Of a DNA stretch of 64,000 nucleotides, positions 49,897 to 62,777 are shown in pieces. Made by a program: the position numbers and the translations under genes. Positions within the stretch are counted from its first letter, which is position 1. Each line of letters begins with the position of its first letter. Under the pieces are notes generated by a model, which worked only from the letters and a program-made list of their open reading frames with translations, had not been told where the DNA came from and did no database searches. The stretch comes from Thamnidium elegans (lineage: Eukaryota; Mucoromycota; Mucoromycetes; Mucorales; Mucoraceae), in the NCBI GenBank assembly GCA_025201345.1, contig JAIXMG010000002.1:248001-312000 (forward strand), in the 5' to 3' direction.

Positions 49897-50520
49897 TATA
49901 ATAACACGTTATTTTATTAATAAAAAAAATGAACAAAAAAATAATATATAACAAAAAGGAAAGAGAGAGAGAAAGAAAAAATACAAATCTACAATGTGGG
50001 GTAGACGTGTGTGTATTTAGAATTGAAGTTTTTTTTTTTTTTTCATATGTATATAGAAGAAGAAATTACAAGCAAAAAGAATGATTATCATATATATAAA
50101 AAAGTAGTTTTTTTTTTTTTTTTTTTTTTTTTTGTAGAAAATCCATTTCCTCCTAAATTTTATAAAGAAAAAAAAAAAGGAAAAAAAAAAAAAAAAAAAA
50201 AAGAAGAAGGAAAGAAGCATGAGTGTTATAATAATAATAAGAAAAAGAGGTATATAAATATTTAAAGATAATAAAGCAACTTTGGGAAGAAAGTATAAAA
50301 GATTCAATCTGTTAGTGGAAGAGGTGGTTTTTTTTTTGTATTTTCTTGGTTTTTTTTTTTTTCTTATATGTTGGTTACGATTGTTGCTTCAAAAGTGTTG
50401 TGTGTGTGTGTGTGTGTGCGTGTCTGTGTGTGAATTATAGTCGTCATATATATATATATATAAAAAAAAAAAAAAGTATATTCGTTTATGTTTTGTTTTT
50501 AATGCAATGTATTGTTTATA
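49897..50520. other. Convergent 3' spacer with simple repeats
   Basis: The spacer between the converging phospholipase D and H2C2 genes contains A- and T-runs, a (TG)n tract at about 50398-50420 and a (TA)n tract near 50449-50462. Apparent ORFs here are encoded by homopolymers. No gene was seen. Confidence 0.65.
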
Positions 50521-52069
50521 TTAAAACAAAGATTGCTGGTGAGAAAGTAAATTCAAAGCTCCAGAAGAATTGTTATTTGGTGCCTGTTGACGTTGAGGTT
50601 GAATATAACTGTTGTCCTTATTAGCCGACGCATGGTAAACAGGATGTACAGGTGATGAAGTAGCAGAAGTAGATGAAGAAGAAGGCGATAAAGATGGAGA
50701 AGGTGTTACTGCTGGTGCAACTTGGCTCGAGTTATTATTTGAATAAAATAAGCTGTTATTTCGAGATGAAGGGGTTACAAATGTCATATTATTACTTTGA
50801 TTGCTGTTTTCTAATAAGGGATAGTTTGTATTTTGTTTTAATCCGTACTCCTGTGCATAATAAACCGATACAGCTGGCTGCATCATCATGGGTTGTTCCT
50901 CAATATCTGCGACCATATTATTTGATGAACTGTACGTCATTGAATAAGGGTGTCTTGTATTGCTATAATAATCAGTATTATTACACTTATCTGAACTAGT
51001 TTGTTGGCTATTAAAAAAGTTTGTGTTTCCTGTAGAAACTGACATAGCCGCAGCCGCTGCATAGTAATTCTGTTGTTGATGTGGTGGCCATGAAATATCA
51101 ATGGTTGAGCCAGCTCCATAAGGAGACATCGATGTATGTTCTTGTTGTTGATGGTGAGCTGCGGCCGCTGCCATCATCATCATTTCATCGGGATAGGAAG
51201 CAGAGGATGAAGCGGATGAGCTAGAAGCCATCATAGATGGTGCCCTTAAACGATTTTCCTCTTCTTCCTTTGTAGATGAAGATGTTGGCATCATGGAATA
51301 AGTAGGTGGAGTGGCGGGTAAGAAAATTCCAAGTGATAATGGACTTTGTTGACTACCGTTTCTTCGAGATATGCAAAAAGGACAATGTCTAACAAAGCGA
51401 GCAATTAGTTCCTTTGGTATCCATGAGTATCTTCTGCGGACCTAAACATATATAGTAAAGAATATTAAATAAGATGTTTCAAACTTTTTTTTTTTTTTTT
51501 TTTTTTTACTAATGTTGTCTTACCAATGCTGAAGTCTTATCCCTACCACCATGATGTGCTTCACGATGAGCACGTACTAAAATACCGTAAATTTGCTCGC
51601 GCATAGCTACCGGTTTTCCATCATGACATACAATTTGTCTTGGCGTTAATTGAAACATTTTCTTAACCCAAAATCTGAATTGAGCAGTAGAGACAGCAGT
51701 ATTGCGAGGATCTTTTAATACTTGTAAAATCATAGCGTAACGAGCTTGATCAATTAAAGCCTTGTCTCTCTTTTTAGAAGATAAATTTTGAAGGTAATCT
51801 TGTACAATGGCATCGAATTCTTCATACGAAGGGTATTGATCTTGATCATTATAATGATGTGTGGCTTGTTGTGATTGCTGTTGTCTTACAACTGAAGAAG
51901 AGTAAGAAAGTGACAATGCGTTAGTTTGATCCAAATGATGGTGGTGGTTTACCACAGCGTATTCGTCGTTAGGCGTAGAGTGATGATGACCATAGTTATT
52001 TTTTTGACTCATTAAAGAAGGCATCATACCGTGTAATTCGTCTTGTTGTTGTACCAAATTGATTGACAT
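50521..52069 (-). CDS. H2C2 zinc-binding (integrase-like) domain protein, putative regulator
   Basis: Two exons, 51524-52069 and 50521-51441, give 488 residues. Low-complexity Gln/His-rich ends flank a conserved core (about residues 80-210). It reads FRFWVKKMFQLTPRQIVCHD, then ILVRAHREAHHGGRDKTSAL and WIPKELIARFVRHCPFC. His168, His172, Cys202 and Cys205 give the H-x3-H...C-x2-C pattern of the N-terminal zinc domain of retroviral-type integrases. The exon junction lies between the His and Cys pairs. There is no DDE catalytic core, so it is not a working integrase. The remainder (poly-Ala, poly-Gln, Ser-rich) resembles transcription regulators. A regulatory role is inference. Confidence 0.8.
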
Positions 52070-52686
52070 TTTATAATAAACTGAATATGTACTTTGTTAT
52101 AATATGTAAAAAAGAAGAAAAAATGAAGAGAGAGAGAGAGGGATAGAGAGAAAGTTGTTTTTTAAGACTGTTTCTTTCTTTTTTGATTTTTTTAAAAAAA
52201 AGATATATATATATATATATGATATTTTGCTGTCCCCTTTATGATAAAATAAAATAAAAAAGAGAGGGAATTTAGATTGGAATGGGGGCTAATATATTAT
52301 AAAAGCGCGGGAAAGATTGAATAAATATACAAAAGAAAAAAGAAAAAAGGAAAAAAAACAACGATTATATTTATATACAAAAAATGTTGATGTGTATAAC
52401 ATGAAATAAGGGGGAGAAATATATAGAAAGGATCCCTTATTAGAAGGGGAAAGGAAGTACAAAAAAAGTCAAAAATTAGACGATGCTTCAAGCTAAAAAA
52501 AGGAAATTTATATGTACTCTCTTTATTGACACGGCATGACGAAAGGGGGGGGTCTCATTAGTTCAGGTGTGCCAATATCTTTTAGTGGTAGTAAAAGTGT
52601 ATAAGCCAGCGGCAGACTTGAAGGCATGATACATTTTAGGCTTTGTTAAATCAGTTTCCAAAATAGGGTAGAAAGTAAATCCCTTT

Positions 52687-52719
<33 letters not shown>

Positions 52720-53571
52720 TACATATATTACTCATCCCTTCTCATATTAGAAAATCACAAGTCGTACAAGGTAAAAACTTTACCATAAAATACAAAACTC
52801 TCTATTTTTCTCTCCCTTTATTATGAACAATGCACTATGTATTATAAGTTAAAAGTTAAGGGCCAATTACTAGGGGTTCTATTCATCTATTAATATGTAT
52901 ATGATTCTCATATTCTACATGTATGCTTACATCTCTTTTTTTTTTTTCGTCCCTTCTTATCTTTTTTTGTTTTTGTTTGTTTGTTGTTACGCATTAACAG
53001 ATATATGCAAAAGATGTACTTTTTTAATTGAGCGCATAAAAATAAGATGAGCATACGATTAAATTGATGACGATTAGTAAGTTAAATTCTTTAGTTTAGA
53101 TAATTTAATCTGGTCCAGCCCTTCATGCATTGTTATTAGGAAAGAAAGAAAGAAAGAAAGAAAGAAAAAGTAGCCGATTACTATTACCGATTTTTAACTC
53201 ACATGAGATTACTGTTATCATATATATGACATTTATTGAATCAGCCGTTAGTCAAAATTTTAATTGATTTTTAATGGTTTTTTTTTTTTTTTTTTTTTGT
53301 CTCCTTAACAATCGAGAATCGAAAAATATGCCACACACACACACACACACACACAAAGGGGGATCTAGACTAATACGGATAATTTTATGTCTGTGCTTTT
53401 GTACACGTACACAATGAAAAAAAAAGTTTAACTACTTATTATACACAAAAAAAATGCAGGGATCTCTAGAATAAAACAAGGTTTGTCTTGTTGGTATACT
53501 ACGTCGTACAAGGAAAATAAGAGATGCAATAAGGATATATTTCTAGTAACAACTTTTTTAATACATGTGTT

Positions 53572-53645
<74 letters not shown>

Positions 53646-54355
53646 CCTATGATTTTTCTTTTTTAGTCCTTTTTTTTTTTTTTTTTTTTTTTTTTACTCC
53701 TATATTTAAGGCATACATACAACAGATGCAATTCCTAAATAGTACTCTTCCATTAGTTTGCAAAAAAAAAAAAAAAAATCACACAAAGAAGAAAACATGA
53801 GTCATTGAAGGTATTCTTTTTTAGATGCCACAAAAAAGAAATAGAAATAGGAAAATTAACCCTTGATTTTCTTTACATCGAAAAAAAGAGAAAGAGTATT
53901 GTTCTCCTTGATCGTCGATTAAATGATAATAATAAATTACTTATAGCTATTTATACATACATACTTGCATATGCGAGGTAATTGTTATTACTTATTTATA
54001 ATGAAAACACATTTGACAGTTTTTTTTTTTGTTTTTTTTTACGTGTAAATTAGAAACAGTACTTTTTTTTTTTCCAAAAAAGAAGGCCTGTCCAGTTTTC
54101 AATTGACTAATTGAACTATATATATATATTAGAGGATCCATGCCTTTTTTTAACTCTCGCTTTTGTCGTTTAGTAAGACATGTATATATATTATCACTTA
54201 TAAAATGTTTGTTTTTAGTTATTCATCACAAGATATTGGTTAAGGGAGTGAAAGATGAGGGGGGGGGGGTATTTTATGTATAATAGTATGTGCTGTTTTT
54301 TTTTCTTATGCTTTATTTATATCTCCCTCTATTTCTATTTTTTTTTTTTTTTTTT
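52070..54355. other. Long intergenic spacer with extreme simple repeats
   Basis: Contains an A-run at 52690-52717, (GAAA)n near 53141-53167, (AC)n at 53331-53356, a T-run of about 67 at 53575-53641 and another at 53670-53694. It also has a G-run near 54260 and T-rich DNA before the BCS1-like stop codon. No coding region or structured RNA was recognised. Confidence 0.65.
53575..53641. repeat. Poly-T tract of about 67 bases
   Basis: This is the longest homopolymer in the window. The length given is as assembled; such tracts are prone to sequencing and assembly error. Confidence 0.9.
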
Positions 54356-56452
54356 TTAGTCTTCTGCTATCATTACTTCAGCCGCGGTTTTCTTCTCCGA
54401 TGCAGGTGAGGTAGGTGGTGTGGGTATTAGTTCCTTTGTTACAATAGTAGTTGTAGTGGTTGTAGTAGATAGTATATTAGGATTAGTCTCTGAATGAGCA
54501 GCTACTGCATCAGTCTTCTTTTTTAACGATCCCTTTTTAGCATGTTCTATAGCTTGTATTCTATCTGCAGAAACGGAACTAATAAATTCTGGAATATGGT
54601 CTAGAAGCGATTGGCAACAGTCTGATATTGAATGAGGATTCTTTGATAAGTTAAACTTGAGTGCATGAAACAGCAAGTAGCTGATTAATTCTGCAGGGCT
54701 AATTTCCATCTTAATACCTGTAAAGTTAGATGACTGTTGTGCAAGTTCTCGAATACGCCGAATGAGCTCATTTACTGTACGGTTTAAGACTGGATACTTT
54801 TTTCGTTCAATGTCTGCTAGCGCTTTATCTTTTTCCGGCATACAAAAGAATTTCCAAAATATAAGTTCTGCTTGATAGTCATCAATATAACCCATATGTA
54901 ATTTTAAGTCGATACGACCGGGACGAATTAATGCTGGTGGAATTGAATTCATATCATTACATGTCATAAAAATAACTTTCAAGACATGTTAGAAAAGAGG
55001 GAATATGACCACATGATATCTAAAAATATAACTTACTAGATTCTTCTAAACTTGCGATACCATCAATAGCATTTAATATACCAGAAACGGACACTGTATT
55101 TTTCTCTTTGTTTGGACCTTTTGTATCTGCCTTTTCTGAAGATCCTTCTTCAAATTGATAATGATCCACGTCTTCAATTACTAGCATACAACTTTTAGGG
55201 ACTTGTGCTAAAGCAGAGGATAAAGCATCATCACTTGCTGCGGCCGACAAGTTAAGAATAGCCACATTCATTTTGATTTTACTTGCTAAAGATTGAATAA
55301 AAGAAGTTTTACCCGTACCTGGAGGGCCATGTAAAAGGTAACCACGACGATAGGGAATTCCTCTATCACTATACCATGCTTTAGATTCCTTGAAAGTAAT
55401 AATATCTGTTATATGGATATGTTAGTATATTGTGTACTACTACCACTACTACACATACCATTTAATATTCTCTCTTGATCACCTTCTTTTAATACTACCG
55501 AATTAAAAGATCTGATTTTCCTAAATCCATGCTCTTTCCATTGATTATCGTCATCCCATCCATGACCACTAAAATTGCATTTGTATATAATTAACTATAG
55601 TAAAAAAAAATGATAAGTCACACGATCGTTTTGTTTGTGTAATGTAATTAGGTACCTTATTTTTTCTGGAATTGTAATATTCATCCACCCAATCCTGAAT
55701 AAAAGTTCTTAATTTAGGAAGATCCCGAGAACGCATTCTATAGGTTATTATATAAAAGTTAGTAAAAATAATAATCTAAAAAACAATCCTATATAAATAT
55801 ACCTTATTTCAATAGTATCAGTTCTCATATTGGTTACACCGTAAAATGGAGTTTTTATACTTGATTCACTTGTTGTTGCTTCATCTTTGCGATTAACTAG
55901 AATTTTATAACCTTTATACTTGATATGAAATACATGATATTTCTCTACACATATATAAATAATTAAAAAAAATATATAAAATATATATATATATATATAA
56001 TTTATACCTGGTGTCAAATCAATTAAAGGGGTATTTTCAAGATCACTCCGAGGTCGATGATAATAATAAGTATTACGTTGATTTATATCTACAGGTTCCG
56101 AATAACCAGTCTTGCCACGTACATGCCTTAATTTATGAATATCTTTAAAGTTCTTGGTCAAGTATTCATTGACAGGAGTGTAAATCAATTCGTTTTCTCC
56201 AATCACTACCGATACATAAAACATTTCTTCTTTAATTCTCTTTAAATAGGAATAAACATTTTCAATCAATTTTGAAATTGCGGGAATAAATGATAAAAAC
56301 ACATAAAATATAATCGTATCATTTCCAAAGTATCTTTTTGAAATAGCAAAGAATCTATCTCCTAATAAATTGATCCAAAATGTTTCTTCACATACAACTT
56401 CAATAATATCTACAAATCGACTCCAAAGATATCCTACTACGCCATAAAACAT
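54356..56452 (-). CDS. BCS1-like mitochondrial AAA ATPase
   Basis: Six exons, 56008-56452, 55803-55944, 55656-55737, 55459-55594, 55037-55405 and 54356-54975, encode 597 residues. A hydrophobic segment near residues 44-65 is followed by the BCS1 N-domain style region. The AAA domain has Walker A GPPGTGKT (about 295-302), Walker B MLVIEDVD (about 342-349), sensor FMTCND and IRPGRID. BCS1 proteins translocate the folded Rieske protein for complex III. However, this copy is longer than Bcs1 (about 450) and has a Ser/Thr-rich C-tail. It belongs to the broader BCS1-like group that fungi have expanded, so the exact substrate is unknown. Fourth-exon acceptor choice (at 55594) is required to keep frame. 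Confidence 0.87.
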
Positions 56453-56526
56453 GTTTGAATACAAATTAAGAAAAAAAAAAAAAAAAAAAAAAGTGATAAA
56501 AGTGGAAAAAAGTAATGTATTTATAC

Positions 56527-56559
<33 letters not shown>

Positions 56560-57187
56560 ATGTAAGACGCCAATGTAATTTTGTCGGAGGAACTAATCGA
56601 GGTTTTTTTTTTTCAATGTGGCACCCTAATAACATGATATTTGTTTTTTTTTGTTTTAGAAACTAAAATAAAAAACAACAACAACAATAATAATAATAAT
56701 ATATAATAACAATAAGGAACCGCAGTAGTAAGTATACAAAGTTCAATTAGCTGTAACAATGCATTCTCTATTGTACACAAAAGAAGTCGGTCTTTATCCA
56801 AAAATAGCTCAATTGGTTCGCGCACTCGCGTTTGTGTGAGAAAAAAGAAGTTTTTTGGGCTAAAGAAATACGGCACTTCTTAGCCCAAGTGTATGACTCA
56901 TGAATGACCATAACAACCACAGTGTGTCAAGACTAGGTTCAATACCATTATGGAATCGAATGGTTGCATTTAAGTTCCGCGCATCTTTTTTTACGTCATT
57001 GCTTTTGTACATACTACGGCTTTAAAGTTTATTGAATTGTGTAAAAAAAAAAAAAAAAAAGAGTGCTTATTCCAATTTTTAGGAGGTTCAAACTTTTTTT
57101 TTTTTTTTTCTTCTTTTCTTTTTCAAATAATCTAGTTACATTTTTAAACTTGTTTTTTTATTTTGCTTGAGTATATAATCAGGCAAA
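56453..57187. other. Divergent promoter region
   Basis: The spacer between the BCS1-like gene (minus) and PP2A B56 (plus) holds long A/T runs near 56470-56491 and 56530-56558. It contains the palindromic site ATGACTCAT at 56893-56901. No further gene was recognised. Confidence 0.55.
56893..56901. promoter_or_regulatory. bZIP (Gcn4/AP-1-type) palindrome ATGACTCAT
   Basis: An exact 9-bp ATGACTCAT palindrome lies 287 bases before the PP2A B56 start and about 440 before the BCS1-like start. Gcn4-type and other AP-1-like bZIP factors bind this sequence in fungi. Function here is inferred. Confidence 0.4.
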
Positions 57188-59702
57188 ATGATGAAAGGTT
57201 TGAAAGGAGTTGTAAGTCTATAATTTTGTTGCTAATAAAAAAAAATGTTGTCATTTAAAAGAAGAAAAAAAAAAAAAAGAAGTTGTCGTTACTTAATAAT
57301 ATATTTAAAATTAGCTTTCTAGAAGTAAATCACATAAAGAAAACAAGTCTTCCTCCAGACAACATCCTACAGGTAAATCACGTTCTACACCTACGCGGTC
57401 TTCAACTGCTTCGCCAACGAAACCTCAGGCACCTGAAGTAATAGACGCACCCAATGCTACCGCTAGCCAAGTAAACGACTATAGTGTTGTACCAAATAAC
57501 AATAATGTAAGTTCATAAAAATAGTGCTTCTGTGTTTTATATTGTGCTACAAAACTAAAAATAATTTATATAAAAAAGCATCTCACTGCTCGTGGTAGTG
57601 CGCGATCAGCTGAAGTAACCAACAAGATATTAAAGGATACTCCTAAAGATATTATCCCTGCTGTAAGAACTCCTCGTCGTCAACGTTCTTCTAGAATCTA
57701 TGTTCCTCGTGAAAAAGCAGAGCTAGAAAAGAGTCCGTACTTTAACGGTAAGTAAATTAATTACATATAAATATACATGTATATTGATTATATATACATT
57801 TATAGACGTGCCTCAATCAAAACGTCAAGAACTTTTCGTAATCAAGCTAATTCAATGTCAAGTTTTATTTGACTTTAATGATCCTTCTTCAGATTTAAGA
57901 AATAAAGAGATTAAAAGACAAGAATTGCAAGAAATGTTGGAATATGTTGCAACTTCTAGAGGCGCAATCTCGGACATGATTTACCCTGATGTGATTCGAA
58001 TGGTAACTATTTAAAACAAAGTAAAAAAAATAAAAAGAGAGAAAGAGAGAGAGAGGGGGGGGGGGGAAGAAAAGGAAAGAGACAGAGAGATTAATGAAAA
58101 TACAAATTACTCCAAGTTTACAGTAAATACGTTTCGTACAATTTCGCCACAAACCTCAGCAGTAAATGAAGGATATGATCCAGAAGAAGATGAGCCAGCG
58201 CTTGAAACAGCTTGGCCTCATCTTCAATTAGTTTATGAATTCTTTTTAAGATTTGTTGAATCACCAGATTTCAATCCACAAATTGCTAGAAAGCATATTG
58301 ATCAAAAGTTTATTCTTCAATTGCTCGAATTATTCGATAGCGAAGATCCGCGCGAAAGAGATTTTTTAAAGACAACACTTCATCGTATATATGGAAAGTT
58401 TTTAAACTTGAGAGCTTTTATTCGTAGATCGATCAACAATATATTTTTCCAGTTTATTTATGAAACCGAACATTTTAATGGTGTTGCCGAGTTATTAGAA
58501 ATCTTGGGAAGGTAACAAAAAAAAAGGACTTTTTTTTTAATTATTATCTAAATATTTATAATATATACATAGTATTATCAATGGCTTTGCTTTACCATTG
58601 AAAAAAGAACACAAGACGTTCTTATTCAAAGTACTTGTGCCTCTTCATAAACCAGCTTCCTTGTCCACTTATAGCCCTCAATTAACGTACTGTGTAGTGC
58701 AATTTCTAGAAAAGGATCCTGATCTTGTTCCTGGTGTAATCCAAGGTTTAATGCGTTATTGGCCGAAAGTTAATAGCGGAAAAGAGGTCATCTTTTTAAC
58801 AGAGTTTGAAGAAATTTTGGATGTCATTGAAGCTCCCGAATTTGAAGCTGTTATGGTCCCTTTTTTTCAAAAACTGGCTCAATGTGTTTCCAGTTCTCAT
58901 TTTCAGGTACTCCCATTCCCCCCTTTTTTTTATACGATTTTGTTCTTACTAAATAATTTATTTCATTTTAGGTTGCAGAGCGGGCTCTGTACTTTTATAA
59001 TTACGAGGACGTTATTCATATTATCAATGATAATCTTGAAGTAGTCATGCCAATCATTTTCCCATCGTTATATAAGCATTCAAAGGAACACTGGAATAGA
59101 ACAATTCATGGCTTGGTTTATAATGCTCTTCAATTACTTATGAAACTTGATGACGAACTTTTCGAAAAATACGTTGAAAAATATAAGCTAGAAGAATTAG
59201 GGTAAATACATATGAATATATCGTAGAATTATATACCGATAATCATTATTATTTTAATAGTGAGGCAAAGACAAAGTTGGATAATGATAGAGTAACAGCA
59301 TGGAAAAAAATAGAGGCAAAGGCTTTATTAGAAAAGAATAAATCCTTAATAATAGACGAAAAAGACTCAGTAAGTTGACCATGTCTATTTTATCGAATTG
59401 TATATATTAATTTACATACATATTAGAACACTGTTTTTCCTCATTTAACTGTCCAAGAAACGAATGACGATACCATCATTACATCCTCCGCAACAACTAT
59501 AGTTTGTACAGCTGATGAAGATGAAACAATTGCTCCTTCTGTCAACACTACCAATACTTCCCTAATCTCTGAACATAACAATACTACTAATACTAATAAT
59601 ACCACCTCCACTACACCCTCATTATCATCAACAATTGACCAAGAAAAACTTCCCAAGCAAACTGATGATGATTCAGATAATGATTCATGGCACAGTGTTT
59701 AG
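57188..59702 (+). CDS. RTS1: Protein phosphatase 2A B56 regulatory subunit (RTS1 family)
   Basis: Nine exons, 57188-57211, 57315-57506, 57579-57747, 57806-58002, 58117-58511, 58573-58906, 58972-59201, 59261-59369 and 59427-59702, join in phase to 641 residues. The B56 core (about 150-520) is clear: [60 protein letters not shown] and [20 protein letters not shown]56 subunits direct PP2A to LxxIxE-containing substrates. The first exon has only eight codons. Exon 5 must use the earlier AG at 58116 because a nearer one gives an immediate stop. The Ser/Pro-rich N-terminus and Thr-rich C-terminus are typical of fungal members. Confidence 0.96.
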
Positions 59703-61440
59703 ATCTCTTTCTTTTTTTCTCGTCTTTTTTTTTAATTGACAATTGATAAATACCTCTTATTTTTTTTAAAAAAAAATAGAATACTGCAATAAACCCCCTT
59801 TTTTTTTCCTTAAAAAAAAGCCTACATAATATATCAAAAATACGAATAACAGGTCTTGTCAACTCAACGAGATCTGTGGTTTAAACTTTGCACTTGACAT
59901 GTACACTTTCGGCAGAAATGTCGGTGTAATCGTTTCACTCTATATAAAATGTCATAAATACAAAGGGGGTAGAAAAAAAAAAAAAAAAAAAAAGCTGAAA
60001 CGTTTTCTGTTAAAAATAGTATTTTTATATAAATACAATATATACTTTTTTAAAAACACAGTGTAAACAAGTGTAAACAGTTCAATATAAAATACAAAGT
60101 AGTTAGGAGACAAAGAAAAGTTGGGTTTCTCGACTATCCCGTAACAAAAAGATGCATGCCAATCATATACACACTTTTATTAGTATAGGTTTTTGTGTCG
60201 CCATGTTTTTTTAATTATAGTTGTATTTAAAAAACTACAAGAGAAAGAGGAGCTATACAATAGATTTTCTCCTTCTATTCTCCTGGAAAAAAAAAAAATT
60301 GCCTACATTTCTAGGATAATGATTCATTTTTGGTTATTAAAAAACATATAGTAATTTTCTCTTAAATTTCTCCCTTGTATTACAAGTGCAACTGCGATCA
60401 ATATGTATATGATTCACCAAATCCAGAAATCTCTATATCCTCGTGTAATTTCATTTACGTGCCGTCTAATATATATGTATATATATTAATAGACCGATCA
60501 AACTAATTATACCCTTTGGTAAAAATATAATAAGGGTTCGTCAACTGACAAAAAAAAATTTCGTTATTCAAATTTACTGCACTATATTCTTTTTTTTAAG
60601 AATGGTACAGGCTTTTATTGTGGCATCAATATATATATATATAAAAGAGAACCCTATACTATTATTTCTTGTACAGTAAAAATGGGAAATCGATCAGGCT
60701 AAATTTAAACTATTCACATCGAGAAAAAAAACAATTTAGTTGCCGTAAATATAGAAGGGTGTTACATTTGGTCGATTTTCTTCTATAACAATTCGATTTA
60801 TCCCGTTGCCAAGCAACGGCATGGATAGAGAGATAGCTTCTTTTTTTTTTTCGGTGGAGCCATAAAAAAAAACGTTGCATTGTATATTTATGCCACTTCA
60901 TCTTATAGAGGATCCTTAAAAAGAACCATGTGAGAAGTGTATGCCATATCTAGAAAGAGAAGCACTATCTTAATTTCTAATCTTTAGTACTCTAGTCCAG
61001 GTACAGATGATAAGATAGCAATCAGCTGTAAAAAAAAAAGCATTTTTTCTAGGTACATATTTGATAAATGGGACTAATTATATATGTCTAATGACGTGAT
61101 AATCCCGATAATTTACGGCGACTATGCCTCTACATGTAAAATATGTAGGAGAAATGCCATATTTAAGTGTCATATCCCGTTTACTGTTACGTACTTGATA
61201 TATGTAATCGCAAGCTTTTTTTTTAAAAAAAAACAGTTATTCGATCAATGATATATACTAGAATATCAATTGCATATATATATCCCTTCTTTTTGACAAG
61301 TCGCTACTTAATTTAGTGCAATATAGTGCTACGGTTTAAGACAAGTTATGTAGCTGATATGAAAATATTTATAAAATAAACTCTTTTCCTGCTATTAGTA
61401 GAAATAAATCCCTTTAAAAGGATTTGTAAATAGGCGCTAA
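59703..61440. other. Long intergenic spacer
   Basis: AT-rich spacer downstream of PP2A B56. Notable points are an A-run near 59972-59993, (TA)n tracts near 60472-60488 and 60629-60644, and an RFX X-box-like palindrome at 60804-60818. No gene was seen. Confidence 0.55.
60804..60818. promoter_or_regulatory. RFX X-box-like palindrome
   Basis: CGTTGCCAAGCAACG is a near-perfect inverted repeat matching the two RFX half sites (GTTGC / GCAAC) with a short spacer. No start codon of a recognised gene lies within 1 kb, so the target is unclear. Confidence 0.35.
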
Positions 61441-61464
61441 AATAGGGTGTTACTTACGTTGTAC

Positions 61465-61551
61465 TCAGTCATCGACAAGACTGTGGCCGTTCTTTAAGAT
61501 TTCAAAGATGATCTCTCGAGCGTTCTGGTCTAGAGAGCACTGACAGCTCCA
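61465..61551 (-). pseudogene. Coding-like C-terminal fragment in a GC-richer patch
   Basis: A 29-codon minus-strand frame reads WSCQCSLD followed by QNAREIIFEILKNGHSLVDD and a stop. It lies in a patch (about 61455-61625) of visibly higher GC content than its surroundings. Just upstream is HPSGRDTVFN before a gtgagg that could be a donor. It may be the last exon of a gene whose earlier exons are lost or not recognisable. The family was not identified. Confidence 0.3.
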
Positions 61552-61639
61552 CCCCTACCTAAATAACACCACTCTATACCTCACGTTGAAGACCGTGTCT
61601 CTGCCAGAGGGATGAATTAGAGGAAGAGTAAAACATGAT

Positions 61640-62449
61640 ACACGTAAACTAAGTTTGACTTTCTGCTTTCTTCTATTGACTAAAAGCCTGTTCTTCTCTT
61701 ATCCAAAAATTTAACAGACAATCTAGAAATGGCTACTTTTATCACGAAAATTATGTTGCTCTATGTTACGGCCTATGTTTCGACATGAAATATATACTTA
61801 ATGCTACTATATATAAAGCTTCTATTTCGCTTAAACAAATGACCAATAATATTAAAATTAAATGTGGAGAGTAAAATGGGTATCTCAGCACATGTCAAAT
61901 TGACTATTTTAGATCATTTTATGGTAACTGACACTTGCTGGTCTGTGTTACATACTTTTTTTTTTACTTGCTGAAAAAAAAAAAAAAAAAAAAAAAAAAT
62001 TACGTAGTTTATCTGCTATTTATCCATTGTGTATAGATTGCATAATCTTATCTTTTATCTTCTTGCTCTTTCGATTGCAAACAGAAATATACTAACTTAG
62101 AAAAAAAAAGCTGTTTGTTACTGGAAAATCTGATAACTATTTATCCAGGGTTTTTTTTTAAACCCCATATAAAAAAAAAGCTTATTCCACTAAATCTTTT
62201 TAAGAGCTTACTAGCTCCATGTAAAAAAAAAACCATCGGGGTTTGGTGATGCTGTAGATTACAAGATTGATTGATAGGCCCGTTCGTGAGCTCGATAATG
62301 TCGGATTATTTACAAAGACCCTTTTTTTAAAAAAAAAGGAAAAAAAAACCCCCCCCCTCCAAAAAATTACAATCTTATGAAATTATTTAAAAAGAACTTC
62401 TTTTTTGTTGTTCTATTTTTTTTATTATTTTGGTTAATTATATACAGAT
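61640..62449. other. Intergenic spacer, citrate synthase 3' side
   Basis: AT-rich spacer with A-runs near 61974-62000 and a C-run near 62350-62357. No gene was recognised. Confidence 0.6.
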
Positions 62450-62741
62450 TTAGTTGGCACCAAACATCTTCTTGAGATGAGCAGTGGAGTAACTCTTGGG
62501 TCTTTCCAAGGGCATACCGAGAGCACGATCCCAGATCAACTGAGAGGTGACACCGAGAGCACGAGAAACACCGAAGAGAACAGTGTAGTAATCTTGTTCA
62601 GTGAGACCGTAGAATTGGAGAAGAACACCGGAGTGAGCATCAACATTGGGCCAAGGGTTCTTGGTCTTACCGTGTTCAGTGAGAACTCCAGGCTATTGAT
62701 AAAAAAAAAAAGATTAATAATTGAAACCCAAAATTTTCCCC

Positions 62742-62777
<36 letters not shown>

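Noticed and set aside
50011..50307. Overlapping frames on both strands
   Set aside because: They are made almost entirely of homopolymer-encoded Lys and Phe.
56805..56946. tRNA-like A box (TAGCTCAATTGG) and a B-box-like GGTTCAATACC 120 bases downstream
   Set aside because: No acceptor or anticodon stem pairs, and the spacing is too long for a tRNA. A Pol III gene of another type cannot be excluded but has no support.
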